Made by a program: the position numbers and the translations under genes. Positions 15,144-25,238 of a stretch of 64,000 nucleotides of DNA are shown here, one piece after another. The notes below the pieces were generated by a model that saw only the letters and a program-made list of their open reading frames with translations, ran no database searches and had not been told where the DNA came from. The stretch is from Mesorhizobium onobrychidis (GTDB lineage Bacteria > Pseudomonadota > Alphaproteobacteria > Rhizobiales > Rhizobiaceae), in the NCBI RefSeq assembly GCF_024707545.1, contig NZ_CP062229.1, positions 2,399,501 to 2,463,500 on the forward strand, written 5' to 3'. The stretch's first letter is position 1, and each line of letters starts with the position of its first letter.

Positions 15144-16778
15144 GTGCAGCAGGCGCTGCAATTGCATCAGGCGGGGCGCCGGCAGGAAGCCGAGATGCTC
15201 TACCGGCAGGTGCTGGCGCAAAAGGCCAATCATGCGGCGGCAGCACATTTCCTCGGTTTGCTGCTGCACCAGACCGGACGCAGCGCCGAAGGACTTGATC
15301 TCCTCGAACAGTCGGTGCGCCTGCAGCCCAAGAATCCGGATTTCCTCAACAACCTCGGCACGGTGATGCGCGACCTCGGCCGTGTCAGTGCAGCCGTCGA
15401 TTTCTTCCGTGGCGCGGTGGCAATCCGGCCGGACCAACTCGCGGCGCGCGACAATCTCGGCTCATCGCTGAAGCAACTCGGCCAGTTCGAGGGCGCCGAG
15501 GAGATTTATCGCGGCACCATCGGTCGCAACCCGTTCCATGTCCGCGCCCGCATCGGGCTTGCCGAAACGCTGCAGGAGGCAGGGCGGCTGGAGGAGGCGC
15601 TCGCCGTCTTCCGCGAAGCATTGGCAATTCGGCCGAAGGACGCCGACCTGCTGCATGGCCTGGGCGTCGGGCTGATGGAGAAGGGCAACCTCGGAGAGGC
15701 AGCGGAGCATTTCCGGCAGGCGCTGGCGGTCGATCCCGGCATGGCCAGGGCCTGGCTGATGCTCACCCAGGTCAAGCGCCAGCAGGAGCGTGACGCCGAG
15801 CTTGCCGGGATGGAGGCGCAGCACGCAAAGGCGCCGGAAGGCAGCCTGGCGCGCATGCAGCTTTCGTTCGGCCTCGGCAAGGCCAATGACGATCTGAAGG
15901 ATTATGGCCGTGCCTTCGATTATTTCGCCGAAGGCAATGCGATCCGCCGCACGGGCATCGACTATGATCCGGCCAGGACACGTGCCGAATTCGAAACGAT
16001 GAAGGCGGTGTTCGACAAGGCCTTCTTCGATAAGCACAGACCGAGCGGGATTTCCGACGACACGCCGATCTTCGTCGTCGGCATGCCGCGCTCCGGCACT
16101 ACGCTTGTCGAGCAGATCATCGCCAGCCATCCGCAGGTCTATGGCGCGGGCGAGCTCGGCATATTGAAGACGGCGGTCGGCAAGCAGTTTCCGCCGAGCA
16201 TGAAGGGCGGTTTCCCCAGCGGGATTGCCGACCTGCCCGACAAGGCCTATGCCGAGGCAGGCCAGGCCTATCTAGACCTGCTGCACGCCCGCTATCCGGG
16301 TTTCCGGCATGTCACCGACAAGATGCCCGGCAATTTCCTTTTGGTCGGCTTCATCCATCTGATGCTGCCCAAGGCCAAGATTATCCATTGCGCGCGCGAT
16401 GCGGCGGCGACGTGCCTGTCGATTTACAAGGTGCATTTCCGCGGCGACAGCCACCGCTACGGCTACGACCTCGGCGAGCTCGCTGATTTCCACAATCTCT
16501 ACACCGATATCATGGCGCATTGGCGCACCGTTCTGCCTGATGTCGTGCATGACGTGCGCTACGAGGATTTCGTCGCCGACCAGGAAGGACAGACGCGGGC
16601 GCTGATCGCCCATCTCGGCCTGCCATGGGACGATGCGGTGCTGTCGTTCCACGAGACCGATCGGCCGGTGCGCACGGCGTCGGCGGCGCAGGTGCGCCAG
16701 CCGATGTACCAGGGGTCGGTCGATCTGTGGAAACGCTATGGCGACCGGCTCAAGCCGCTGCTCGACCGGCTAGCGTAA
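15144..16778 (+). CDS. TPR-repeat sulfotransferase
   Basis: The 544-residue protein has about seven tetratricopeptide repeats in residues 1-270 (for example ALQLHQAGRRQEAEMLYRQV and LNNLGTVMRDLGRVSAAVDF), followed by a P-loop sulfotransferase domain. The PAPS-binding loop FVVGMPRSGTTLVEQII begins at about residue 308, and the second PAPS motif IHCARDAAATCLSIYKV at about 414. Proteins of this layout sulfate or otherwise modify unknown substrates. The only usual start codon in frame is GTG 15144, without a ribosome binding site. The frame upstream encodes family-like residues (PPLGLDQR), so the true start may be a rare codon such as ATC 15060. Confidence 0.87.
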   Translation: MQQALQLHQAGRRQEAEMLYRQVLAQKANHAAAAHFLGLLLHQTGRSAEGLDLLEQSVRLQPKNPDFLNNLGTVMRDLGRVSAAVDFFRGAVAIRPDQLAARDNLGSSLKQLGQFEGAEEIYRGTIGRNPFHVRARIGLAETLQEAGRLEEALAVFREALAIRPKDADLLHGLGVGLMEKGNLGEAAEHFRQALAVDPGMARAWLMLTQVKRQQERDAELAGMEAQHAKAPEGSLARMQLSFGLGKANDDLKDYGRAFDYFAEGNAIRRTGIDYDPARTRAEFETMKAVFDKAFFDKHRPSGISDDTPIFVVGMPRSGTTLVEQIIASHPQVYGAGELGILKTAVGKQFPPSMKGGFPSGIADLPDKAYAEAGQAYLDLLHARYPGFRHVTDKMPGNFLLVGFIHLMLPKAKIIHCARDAAATCLSIYKVHFRGDSHRYGYDLGELADFHNLYTDIMAHWRTVLPDVVHDVRYEDFVADQEGQTRALIAHLGLPWDDAVLSFHETDRPVRTASAAQVRQPMYQGSVDLWKRYGDRLKPLLDRLA

Positions 16779-16785
16779 TGCGGGC

Positions 16786-17139
16786 CTACAGCTCAATAAA
16801 GGGCTGAAAGCCGCCGAAGATCATGCGCTTGCCGTCGAACGGCATCGCCGACCAGTCGGATTTCATGCGTGGGTCGGCCATCACCTTGGCCATCACCGCA
16901 TCGCGGCTCTGCCGCGATTCATAAACGGCCCATGAGAAGACGACGACCTCGTCTTCCTTGGCCTGCACGGCGCGCGGGAACGAGGTGACCTCGCCATAGG
17001 GCACATCGTCGCCTATGCATTCGACAAAGGCGAGCGCACCATGCTCCTTCCACACAGCGCCGGCTGTTTGCGTCAGCTTCTTGTAGGCATCGAGATTTGC
17101 CTTGGGCACGGCAAGTACGAAACCATCGACATAGGACAT
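16786..17139 (-). CDS. DUF1428 domain-containing protein
   Basis: The 117-residue protein matches DUF1428 (YbaA-like, dimeric alpha-beta barrel). It begins MSYVDGFVLAVPKANLDAY, has WKEHGALAFVECIGDDVP in the middle, FSWAVYESRQSRD, and ends DGKRMIFGGFQPF. GGAGAACCAC precedes the ATG at 17139. The neighbouring VOC-family gene has a similar fold and is on the same strand, with an inverted-repeat element between them. Function is not established. Confidence 0.88.
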   Translation of the reverse strand: MSYVDGFVLAVPKANLDAYKKLTQTAGAVWKEHGALAFVECIGDDVPYGEVTSFPRAVQAKEDEVVVFSWAVYESRQSRDAVMAKVMADPRMKSDWSAMPFDGKRMIFGGFQPFIEL

Positions 17140-17165
17140 TGTGGTTCTCCTTGGGTTGCTGGATT

Positions 17166-17353
17166 CTTCCTTCTCCCCTTGTGGGAGAAGGTGGCCGCGC
17201 CCACGGGTCTTGCCTTCGGCAAGCCCGAGGACAGGCTCCGCGCGGTCGGATGAGGGGTGTTCCAGCTTGGCACCGACGGCACTCCGTCCAACACCCCTCA
17301 ACCGTCTTGGCGCTGCGCGCCAATCCACCTTCTCCCACAAGGGGAGAAGGAAA
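17166..17353. repeat. R3 inverted-repeat element, about 190 bases
   Basis: Outer arms CTTCTCCCCTTGTGGGAGAA (from about 17171) and TTCTCCCACAAGGGGAGAAG (ending about 17350) are reverse complements. Inner arms GAGGGGTGTT and AACACCCCTC also pair. The whole can fold into a long hairpin on either strand. It lies between the DUF1428 and VOC genes. This arm sequence is a common rhizobial intergenic repeat. Confidence 0.85.
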
Positions 17354-17360
17354 GAAGGCG

Positions 17361-17789
17361 CTACGCCGCCTTCACCGGCGCGTTCATTGCCCACTCGACA
17401 CCGAACGGATCGCGCATGTTACCCCAGCGATCGCCCCAGAACATCACTTGCAAGGGCATCACTTCCTGGCAGCCGGCGTCGACGGCGCGCTGCCACCAGG
17501 CGTCGATGTCGTCGCTGCCGAGATGCAGCTGCATGGTGAAGCCCTGCGGCTTCACCGCGGCCATTCCGTGCTCGGGATAGAAGTCGGAAATCATCAAGGT
17601 CGAGCCGTTGATGTGAAGATGGATGTGCATGGTGCGGCCCTGCTCGTCCGGCGGATAGAAGAAGACCTGCTCGGCGCCGAAGGCCTTCTGATAGAATTCA
17701 GCGGCCTTGAAGGCGCCATCCAGCTGAAGATAGGGCGTCAAGCCGCCGAGGACTTTCGCTGCGGGCTGGGTTTGGGGCTGATCGTTCAT
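17361..17789 (-). CDS. VOC family protein (PhnB/glyoxalase-like)
   Basis: The 142-residue protein is of the vicinal oxygen chelate superfamily, PhnB-like subgroup. Features are GLTPYLQLDGAFKAAEFYQK near the N-terminus, KAFGAEQVF, MHIHLHINGSTLMISD in the middle, and WGDRWGNMRDPFGVEWAMN at the C-terminus, the last being a strong PhnB-like signature. The enzymatic reaction is not predictable. ATG 17789 has GAGGAG upstream. It is probably transcribed toward the DUF1428 gene. Confidence 0.88.
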   Translation of the reverse strand: MNDQPQTQPAAKVLGGLTPYLQLDGAFKAAEFYQKAFGAEQVFFYPPDEQGRTMHIHLHINGSTLMISDFYPEHGMAAVKPQGFTMQLHLGSDDIDAWWQRAVDAGCQEVMPLQVMFWGDRWGNMRDPFGVEWAMNAPVKAA

Positions 17790-17900
17790 ATCGTGCTCCT
17801 CTTTGGTTGGGCGTTGCGAACCACAGGACGAATGAGGCAGCGGCGATCCTACATGGCCGATGCGTTTTTTTGATGCCGAGCGTGCGACGGCCGGTCCTTG

Positions 17901-18074
17901 TCAAGGAGCCAGGCCAATCCGCGGGCTGTTCTGCGCGTCGACAACGATTTCCGGCCAGCCGATGTCCATGCGCAATTCGATCGGCAATGAAAGGAGGGCG
18001 CGCTCGCTGCGGTAACGGGCGCGAGCCGCCGAGTAACGGGTCGCGATGCGACCCACGGATGACAGAATAGACAT
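17901..18074 (-). CDS. DUF1127 (YjiS-like) small protein
   Basis: The 57-residue protein ends in a YjiS/DUF1127 domain: ARARYRSERALLSLPIELR then MDIGWPEI, matching the family pattern 'R-L-x-x-L-x-x-x-x-L-x-D-I-G'. In alphaproteobacteria such proteins influence phosphate metabolism or bind RNA. GAGGAGAAAG upstream of the ATG at 18074 supports the start. It was too short to stand out among longer overlapping frames. Confidence 0.8.
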   Translation of the reverse strand: MSILSSVGRIATRYSAARARYRSERALLSLPIELRMDIGWPEIVVDAQNSPRIGLAP

Positions 18075-18199
18075 GATGCTTTCTCCTCGATTGGCGCCGG
18101 CATCACCGTGTCGGCACCCCAAGGACGTGGCGCGCGACCATGATCCGACAGGTCGCGGAGAATTTTCTGTCACAGGGCCTAATTCAGTCGAGATACGTC

Positions 18200-18589
18200 T
18201 CAGATGACCGATGCGGCCAGAGCGGTGTCGTAATACTCCACCATCTCGATGATTTTGCCGTCGCGTAGCGTCCAGAAATCGGCGGTGCGCATGACAAACT
18301 CCTCGCCGGTGGTTCGGCGTGTCATGTGGATCTCGACCTGCGCGGCAACCTTGTCGCCGCCGTCGATGATCTCGACCGGGATGAAGCGCCGGTATTCGAA
18401 ATCGTCGTCCAGCGCCAAAAGCCGGGCAAGGAACTCCTGCTTACCTTTGGCCACCCCGGCATAGCGCGACTGCGCCGGTTCGGCGACCCAGCGGAAGACG
18501 ATATCATCGGCGCAGTCGACCAGCGCGCCCTCGATGTCACGTTTTGCATAGGTATCATACAGGTTCTTGACGACGTCCGCGCCACGCAT
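18200..18589 (-). CDS. NTF2-like (SnoaL) family protein
   Basis: The 129-residue protein matches ketosteroid isomerase/SnoaL-like folds: VVKNLYDTYAKRDIEGALV near the N-terminus, DCADDIVFRWV, a central FIPVEIIDGGDKVAAQVEIH strand pair, and MRTADFWTLRDGKIIEMVEY at the end. Such proteins can be small-molecule isomerases, hydrolases or binding domains. No catalytic residue assignment is safe. It lies downstream of no obvious partner. Confidence 0.8.
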   Translation of the reverse strand: MRGADVVKNLYDTYAKRDIEGALVDCADDIVFRWVAEPAQSRYAGVAKGKQEFLARLLALDDDFEYRRFIPVEIIDGGDKVAAQVEIHMTRRTTGEEFVMRTADFWTLRDGKIIEMVEYYDTALAASVI

Positions 18590-18701
18590 GACCGTTTTCC
18601 TCCCTCGGTTTGCGAGACCTCAGGATGCGCCTTTTTCGGCTCGCGGGGAAGCGTGGGCCGGCAGCACCTTGAATGCCGGCCTGGCAGATGCGTGGCTTTC
18701 C

Positions 18702-20231
<1,530 letters not shown>

Positions 20232-20597
20232 GTGGGTTTCTCTGGTCTGCCCGGAGTGAAGCTCCGGTTCGATGCACTTTGACGGTGCGCAGGCAGGCCA
20301 TCAGGCTCGGCGTTGCAGCACCACGAAGGGCAGACCAAGAAAATCGAAGCGGGAGAACCCGGACCGTCTCTGGTCAGCCCTGCAAGCAAGCTCGCAGGGC
20401 AGGGACAGGGCCGCGCTGACGGTGGTGGTCGATATGCACGCAGCCCTCCTTTCAAGACGTTTGAATTGTAGAACTGGCTACACCAAGGGTGGGGCCGATG
20501 GCAAGGGGCGTGTAGGAGTAAGCTGAGCGCTGAAGCTGCCAATCTCCCCCCTTGTGGGGGAGATGTCCGGCAGGACAGAGGGGGGCGCGAAGGAACG
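20232..20597. other. Intergenic region uvrB-ABC-F, with one arm of repeat R4
   Basis: About 365 bases contain no gene. The part next to uvrB (20541-20597) is one arm of an inverted repeat whose other arm is inside uvrB. The rest shows no recognisable structure. Confidence 0.5.
20541..20597. repeat. R4 inverted repeat, left arm (intergenic)
   Basis: The arm runs AATCTCCCCCCTTGTGGGGG, AGATGTCCGGCAGGACAGAG, GGGGGCGCGAAGGAACG. It is the reverse complement of 20715-20773 with few mismatches and ends one base before the uvrB stop codon. Confidence 0.85.
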
Positions 20598-23500
20598 CTA
20601 CCGTCCAGGCCGCCCAGTCTTGCCGGGGCGGCGCTTCTCACGTCGGGTGTCGGCGGGGTCTTCGTAAGAACCGATGCCGGCGCGCTGCCGGATAATTGGC
20701 TTACCGGAATCGTTGCGTTCCTTCGCGCCCCCCTCTGTCCTGCCGGACATCTCCCCCACAGGTGGGGAGATCGGCTGCGGCTTGGCCGGCACTTTTCCCT
20801 CGACCGGCTTTTCGGTCCGTCGCACCGTCATCTCGTCGAGCGAGTTCTTCTTGAACAGCGGCTTGGTCGAGTCGCCTGGAATGCCGAAATCGGAACCGTG
20901 TGCCTCTTCGGCCGACTGTTTCCTGAACAGCGAGCGGGATACCGCACCGGCCGGCGTCGGCATGTCGGTGCCCGGACCCATCGCGTCGAGCGAGGGTTTG
21001 GCAAAGAGCGGCTTCTTGACCGGCACGGCGCCGTCGGCGCCCATCTCGTCGAGCGCGGGCTTGCGGAACAGGCTCTTGCCGTCATCGTCGACCGTGCGGT
21101 GGATGGCGCGGCCCTTGTTGTGCTTGCCCTTTTCGCGGCCCGAAACCGGGCTTTCCATATCGGCATATTTGGCCAGCGGATCGTCAGAGATGGACAGTTC
21201 CATCTCGCGCAGCCGCTTGATCTCGTCGCGGATGCGGGCCGCCTTCTCGAAGTCGAGATTGGCGGCGGCGTCGCGCATCTGCTTGTCCATCGCGTCGAGA
21301 TGGGCTTTCAGATTGTTGCCCATCATCGCGCCGGCGCTGTCGGTGAACTGCGAGATGTCGGCGCGGACATGATCCTTCTCGTAAACCGAGTCCAGGATGT
21401 CGGAGATGCGCGACTTGACCGATTCCGGGGTGATGCCGTTGGCGGCGTTCCACTCCATCTGCTTTTCGCGACGGCGGTTGGTCTCGGCCATCGCGCGTTC
21501 CATCGAACCGGTGACCTGGTCGGCGTAGAGGATGACCTTGCCGTCGACGTTACGCGCGGCGCGGCCGATGGTCTGGATCAGCGAAGTTTCGGAGCGCAGG
21601 AAGCCCTCCTTATCGGCATCGAGAATGGCAACGAAGCCGCATTCGGGAATGTCGAGACCTTCGCGCAAAAGGTTGATGCCGACCAGCACGTCGAAGGCGC
21701 CGAGGCGCAGGTCGCGCAGGATCTCGATGCGCTCCAGCGTGTCGATGTCGGAGTGCATGTAGCGGACGCGGATGCCTTGCTCGTGCAGGTACTCGGTCAG
21801 GTCCTCGGCCATCCGCTTGGTCAGCACGGTGACCAGCGTGCGGTAGCCGGCCTTTGTCGTGTCGCGGATTTCGCCGACGACATCATCGACCTGGGTCTTG
21901 GCCGGGCGGACCTCGACCGGCGGATCGATCAGGCCGGTCGGGCGGATGACCTGCTCGGCGAAGACGCCGCCGGACTGCTCCATTTCCCAACCGCCGGGCG
22001 TCGCCGAAACCGCGACGGAAAGCGGGCGCATGGCGTCCCATTCCTCGAAGCGCAACGGCCGGTTGTCCATGCAGGACGGCAGGCGGAAGCCATACTCCGC
22101 CAGCGTTGCCTTGCGGCGAAAGTCGCCGCGATACATGCCGCCGATCTGCGGCACGGTGACGTGGCTTTCGTCGATGAAGACCAGCGCATTGTCGGGGATG
22201 TACTCGAACAGCGTCGGCGGCGGATCGCCGGGCTGGCGGCCGGTGAGATAGCGCGAATAATTCTCGATGCCGGCGCAGGAGCCGGTCGCTTCCAGCATCT
22301 CCAGGTCGAAGCGGCAGCGCTGTTCCAGCCGCTGGGCCTCCAGAAGACGGCCAGCCTTTTCAAGCTCTTGCAGGCGGTGCTTTAGTTCTTCCTTGATCGA
22401 CTTGATGGCTTGATTCAAGGTCGGGCGCGGCGTCACATAGTGCGAATTGGCGTAGATCTTGACGCTTTTCAGCTCGCCGGTCTTCTGGCCGGTCAGCGGG
22501 TCGAACTCGGTGATCGCCTCGATCTCGTCGCCGAACAGCGAAATGCGCCAGGCACGGTCCTCAAGGTGAGCCGGAAAGATCTCGATCGTGTCGCCGCGCA
22601 CGCGGAACGAGCCGCGCACGAAGTTGATGTCCTGGCGCTTGTACTGTTGGGCGACGAGATCGGCGAGCAGCGCGCGCTGGTCGAGCCGGTCGCCGATCTG
22701 CATCTGGAAGGTCATCGCCGTGTAGGTTTCGACCGAGCCGATACCGTAGATGCAGGACACCGAGGCGACGATGATGACGTCGTCGCGCTCCAGCAGCGAG
22801 CGCGTCGCCGAATGGCGCATGCGGTCGATCTGCTCGTTGATCGAGGATTCCTTCTCGATGAAGGTATCCGTCCGGGGCACATAGGCTTCCGGTTGATAGT
22901 AGTCGTAGTAGGAGACGAAATACTCGACGGCGTTTTCCGGGAAGAATTTCTTGAACTCGGAATAGAGCTGCGCAGCCAGCGTCTTGTTGGGGGCGAGGAT
23001 CAGGGCAGGACGCTGCGTCTTCTCGATCACCTTGGCCATGGTGAAAGTTTTTCCCGAGCCGGTGACGCCGAGCAGCACCTGGGTGCGGTCGTTGTCGTTG
23101 ACGCCCTCGACAAGGTCCTTGATCGCCGTCGGCTGGTCGCCGGCCGGCTCGAAATCCGACACCATCTTGATGGCGATGCCGCCTTCGGATTTTTCGGGCC
23201 GGGCAGGGCGGTGCGGCGTCCACAGCACGCCGTCCTTGTGCAGCGGGTTGCCGGATTCGATCAGCGCCGACAGCGCCGCAACGGTGGCGGTGACGCCGCC
23301 GGAGGCCATGGTCTCGGCTTCCTCCAGCGAAACATCGAGGCCGGCGACAGGATTGAGGCCGGCCGCGGTTCGCTCCCTGGCAGACGCCGCGCCGCCCATC
23401 GAGGTGCCTCGCGCCGTGCGGCCGGGGGAAGAGGAGCGTTCGGGGATTTTTTTGGCAGTCTTCGGCGATCTGCCGCCGTTCTTGCCGCCATTCTTGTCGG

Positions 23501-23735
23501 AAACGACTTGGCTCCCTTCCTTCTCGGCCTCCTGCTCGATCTGCTCGGCCCAATCGGCGATCGAGCCGGTCAGCGGCGTGCCTGAGAATTCAGCCTGCGG
23601 CGCCTCGGCAAAACCGCCCTTGTGCAGCGGCTCGGACGCGTCGAGGAAGTCGGTCAGCGGGCTGCGCCGCTTGGGCAGCGAAGCGCCATCATCACGCGCC
23701 GGCGGCGGCGTTTTTTTATCAGAAAGTTTGGCCAT
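20598..23735 (-). CDS. uvrB: Excinuclease ABC subunit B with long N- and C-terminal extensions
   Basis: UvrB is the damage-verification helicase of nucleotide excision repair. The helicase core is complete: Walker A GVTGSGKT at about residue 218, [18 protein letters not shown], the beta-hairpin region, the C-terminal helicase motifs ([19 protein letters not shown]), and a UVR motif ([20 protein letters not shown]) that binds UvrC. The start MAKLSDKK at 23735 is chosen because the frame upstream of it is not family-like. The product is 1,045 residues against about 670 usual: roughly 195 extra N-terminal residues, a C-terminal tail of about 180 residues with repeats of 'LFxKxSLDEM', and a palindrome-derived segment at 20715-20773. 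Confidence 0.95.
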   Translation of the reverse strand: MAKLSDKKTPPPARDDGASLPKRRSPLTDFLDASEPLHKGGFAEAPQAEFSGTPLTGSIADWAEQIEQEAEKEGSQVVSDKNGGKNGGRSPKTAKKIPERSSSPGRTARGTSMGGAASARERTAAGLNPVAGLDVSLEEAETMASGGVTATVAALSALIESGNPLHKDGVLWTPHRPARPEKSEGGIAIKMVSDFEPAGDQPTAIKDLVEGVNDNDRTQVLLGVTGSGKTFTMAKVIEKTQRPALILAPNKTLAAQLYSEFKKFFPENAVEYFVSYYDYYQPEAYVPRTDTFIEKESSINEQIDRMRHSATRSLLERDDVIIVASVSCIYGIGSVETYTAMTFQMQIGDRLDQRALLADLVAQQYKRQDINFVRGSFRVRGDTIEIFPAHLEDRAWRISLFGDEIEAITEFDPLTGQKTGELKSVKIYANSHYVTPRPTLNQAIKSIKEELKHRLQELEKAGRLLEAQRLEQRCRFDLEMLEATGSCAGIENYSRYLTGRQPGDPPPTLFEYIPDNALVFIDESHVTVPQIGGMYRGDFRRKATLAEYGFRLPSCMDNRPLRFEEWDAMRPLSVAVSATPGGWEMEQSGGVFAEQVIRPTGLIDPPVEVRPAKTQVDDVVGEIRDTTKAGYRTLVTVLTKRMAEDLTEYLHEQGIRVRYMHSDIDTLERIEILRDLRLGAFDVLVGINLLREGLDIPECGFVAILDADKEGFLRSETSLIQTIGRAARNVDGKVILYADQVTGSMERAMAETNRRREKQMEWNAANGITPESVKSRISDILDSVYEKDHVRADISQFTDSAGAMMGNNLKAHLDAMDKQMRDAAANLDFEKAARIRDEIKRLREMELSISDDPLAKYADMESPVSGREKGKHNKGRAIHRTVDDDGKSLFRKPALDEMGADGAVPVKKPLFAKPSLDAMGPGTDMPTPAGAVSRSLFRKQSAEEAHGSDFGIPGDSTKPLFKKNSLDEMTVRRTEKPVEGKVPAKPQPISPPVGEMSGRTEGGAKERNDSGKPIIRQRAGIGSYEDPADTRREKRRPGKTGRPGR
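20715..20773. repeat. R4 inverted repeat, right arm (inside uvrB)
   Basis: This arm is inside the coding sequence and is read on the minus strand as [19 protein letters not shown]. It is the reverse complement of 20541-20597. The reading frame stays open through it. The peptide phrase [10 protein letters not shown] is one that I associate with in-frame insertions of this repeat in other rhizobial proteins. Confidence 0.85.
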
Positions 23736-23807
23736 GCCCCGAATATGGGAGGTATCGGCCAAAATGGAAAGAGCGGAGTGACGAGGGGCGCGAGAGGAAA
23801 CCAAGCT

Positions 23808-23827
23808 CCTGACACAAGGGTGTCAGG
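23808..23827 (-). other. Perfect hairpin between the EF-hand-like gene and uvrB
   Basis: CCTGACAC and GTGTCAGG enclose AAGG, a perfect eight-base stem. It lies 18 bases after the stop of the 23846 gene and 72 bases before the uvrB start, without a T run. It may be a terminator-like hairpin or a stabiliser. No GTTC-N7-GTTC SOS box was found nearby. Confidence 0.5.
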
Positions 23828-23845
23828 AACGATGTCGAAACGCCC

Positions 23846-25096
23846 TCAGTTGAACCACAGCGCAAACGTCAAAAACCCAGCGCCGCCGAACTGGCGCTGG
23901 ATCTGGTCGAACTCTTCGCTGGTGAGGATCTTTCCGCCCTCGAGATAGGGCGCGATGGCCGGGCCGGTGATCGATAGCACCAGGTCGAAGGGCTTTGGTT
24001 CGTCAAAGAAGCGCTTCATATTGATGCCTTTGTCGGCGAAGCGGAAATGCGGCAGCAAGGTGCGGCCTTCGAGCAGATCCTCGGCCATTTCAAGCGCGGT
24101 GTGCCAGGCCTGGACCTGCTCCTCGCCGACCTCCAGGCCGGTGAGCGGGCTGGCGCCTTTCTGTTGCGGGCCGGGCAGCCATTCACGGTCGTTGTCGGTC
24201 TCGGCGCGGATCGCCTTCCAGTCTTCGCGAGATAGCCGGATCATTTCCATGAGATGGCGACGCGCCGCCTGCCGGCGCTCCGGCTCGACGACCGGCCAGT
24301 TGACCAGATGAACCAGCGAGATGAAATCGGCGATGCGCCATTCGGACGACAACATGCCGCCGCTCATGCCGCCGTCCGGCGGAACGAGCGTGTCCTGCAG
24401 CGGCAGTTTGGCGCGCGGAAACAGCATGTGGAACGAACCGTCGAAGGCGTTCCTGAAATCATGCGCCAGCCAGAAATCGGCCTGCGCCATCAGGAATTCG
24501 GCATAGCCCTGCAGCCAGTAGCCATCGGCGCGGTCGAAGCGGAAGGTGAGGGCGGGTGCGGCCGGGTCTGGCGCACCGCCGCCGCGTGACAGGGACGCCA
24601 TGATCGCGGCGGCACTTTCGTCCGGCGCGATCTGGCCGTCCTCGTTGAGGTCGATGCCGAGACGGGTGAGGTCGACCTCCATGCCGATGTCGGCATCGGC
24701 AGGCACGGATCCAAGCGTGGCGGCGGACTTTTCCAACCGATCGCGGAAGGCGACCAGGATGGCGCGGAAGCCGTCGTAGGTCAGCGGCTCGGGATTGGGA
24801 TTGTCCGGCACCGGCAGCCGCATCAGCGGCAGCATGAAGGATTGCGGGCTCTCGAAGCCGTGGCGGTGCAGGCCGCCGGCCAGGATCTCCAGCGCGGTGA
24901 AGAATTGGCCGGCGCCGGCGGCGTAGGCCGACGCGGGATCAGTGGGCGCGGCTTCGAGCGCTGTAAGCGTGCTGTCGCGGTCGGCTACGGTTTTTGCCTC
25001 GAACAGGGCGGCCGGTTCGGCGGCTGCGGCACCGGCAGAAGCAACCGGCAGCAGCAGAATAAGGGCGGATGCCAGCAGGCTCGAAAATCGCGTCAT
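23846..25096 (-). CDS. Exported hypothetical protein with an EF-hand-like loop
   Basis: The 416-residue protein has a signal peptide (MTRFSSLLASALILLLPVAS, cleavage near AGAAA). Around the first third lies a canonical-looking calcium loop DLNEDGQIAPDES (Asp at positions 1, 5 and at others, Gly at 6, acidic at 12), preceded by a hydrophobic helix. The rest is alpha-helical with several Trp-rich segments. I do not recognise a named domain beyond the EF-hand-like loop. The ATG at 25096 has GGAGGACCAAG upstream, a strong site. The gene is upstream of uvrB on the same strand but separated by a hairpin. Confidence 0.72.
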   Translation of the reverse strand: MTRFSSLLASALILLLPVASAGAAAAEPAALFEAKTVADRDSTLTALEAAPTDPASAYAAGAGQFFTALEILAGGLHRHGFESPQSFMLPLMRLPVPDNPNPEPLTYDGFRAILVAFRDRLEKSAATLGSVPADADIGMEVDLTRLGIDLNEDGQIAPDESAAAIMASLSRGGGAPDPAAPALTFRFDRADGYWLQGYAEFLMAQADFWLAHDFRNAFDGSFHMLFPRAKLPLQDTLVPPDGGMSGGMLSSEWRIADFISLVHLVNWPVVEPERRQAARRHLMEMIRLSREDWKAIRAETDNDREWLPGPQQKGASPLTGLEVGEEQVQAWHTALEMAEDLLEGRTLLPHFRFADKGINMKRFFDEPKPFDLVLSITGPAIAPYLEGGKILTSEEFDQIQRQFGGAGFLTFALWFN

Positions 25097-25238
25097 CTTG
25101 GTCCTCCGGTATGCTGTTCGGCGGGAAGCATACACGCAATTCGCGTGCCGCGCCTTGTCCGCATGATTCCGAACAGAGGCGCTTCGCTATATCGGGCGCA
25201 TCGTCTACCGTGGCAGTTCATTCCGGTACAGGCTGCGC

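Noticed and set aside
20541..20773. Possible CRISPR-like or transposon end
   Set aside because: Only one inverted pair, no spacers and no target-site duplication seen; it fits a palindromic intergenic repeat.
20898..22385. 495-residue plus-strand frame
   Set aside because: Exact antisense of the uvrB core; a GC-rich shadow frame.
23736..23845. SOS box upstream of uvrB
   Set aside because: The alphaproteobacterial GTTC-N7-GTTC pattern is not present; only a hairpin was found.
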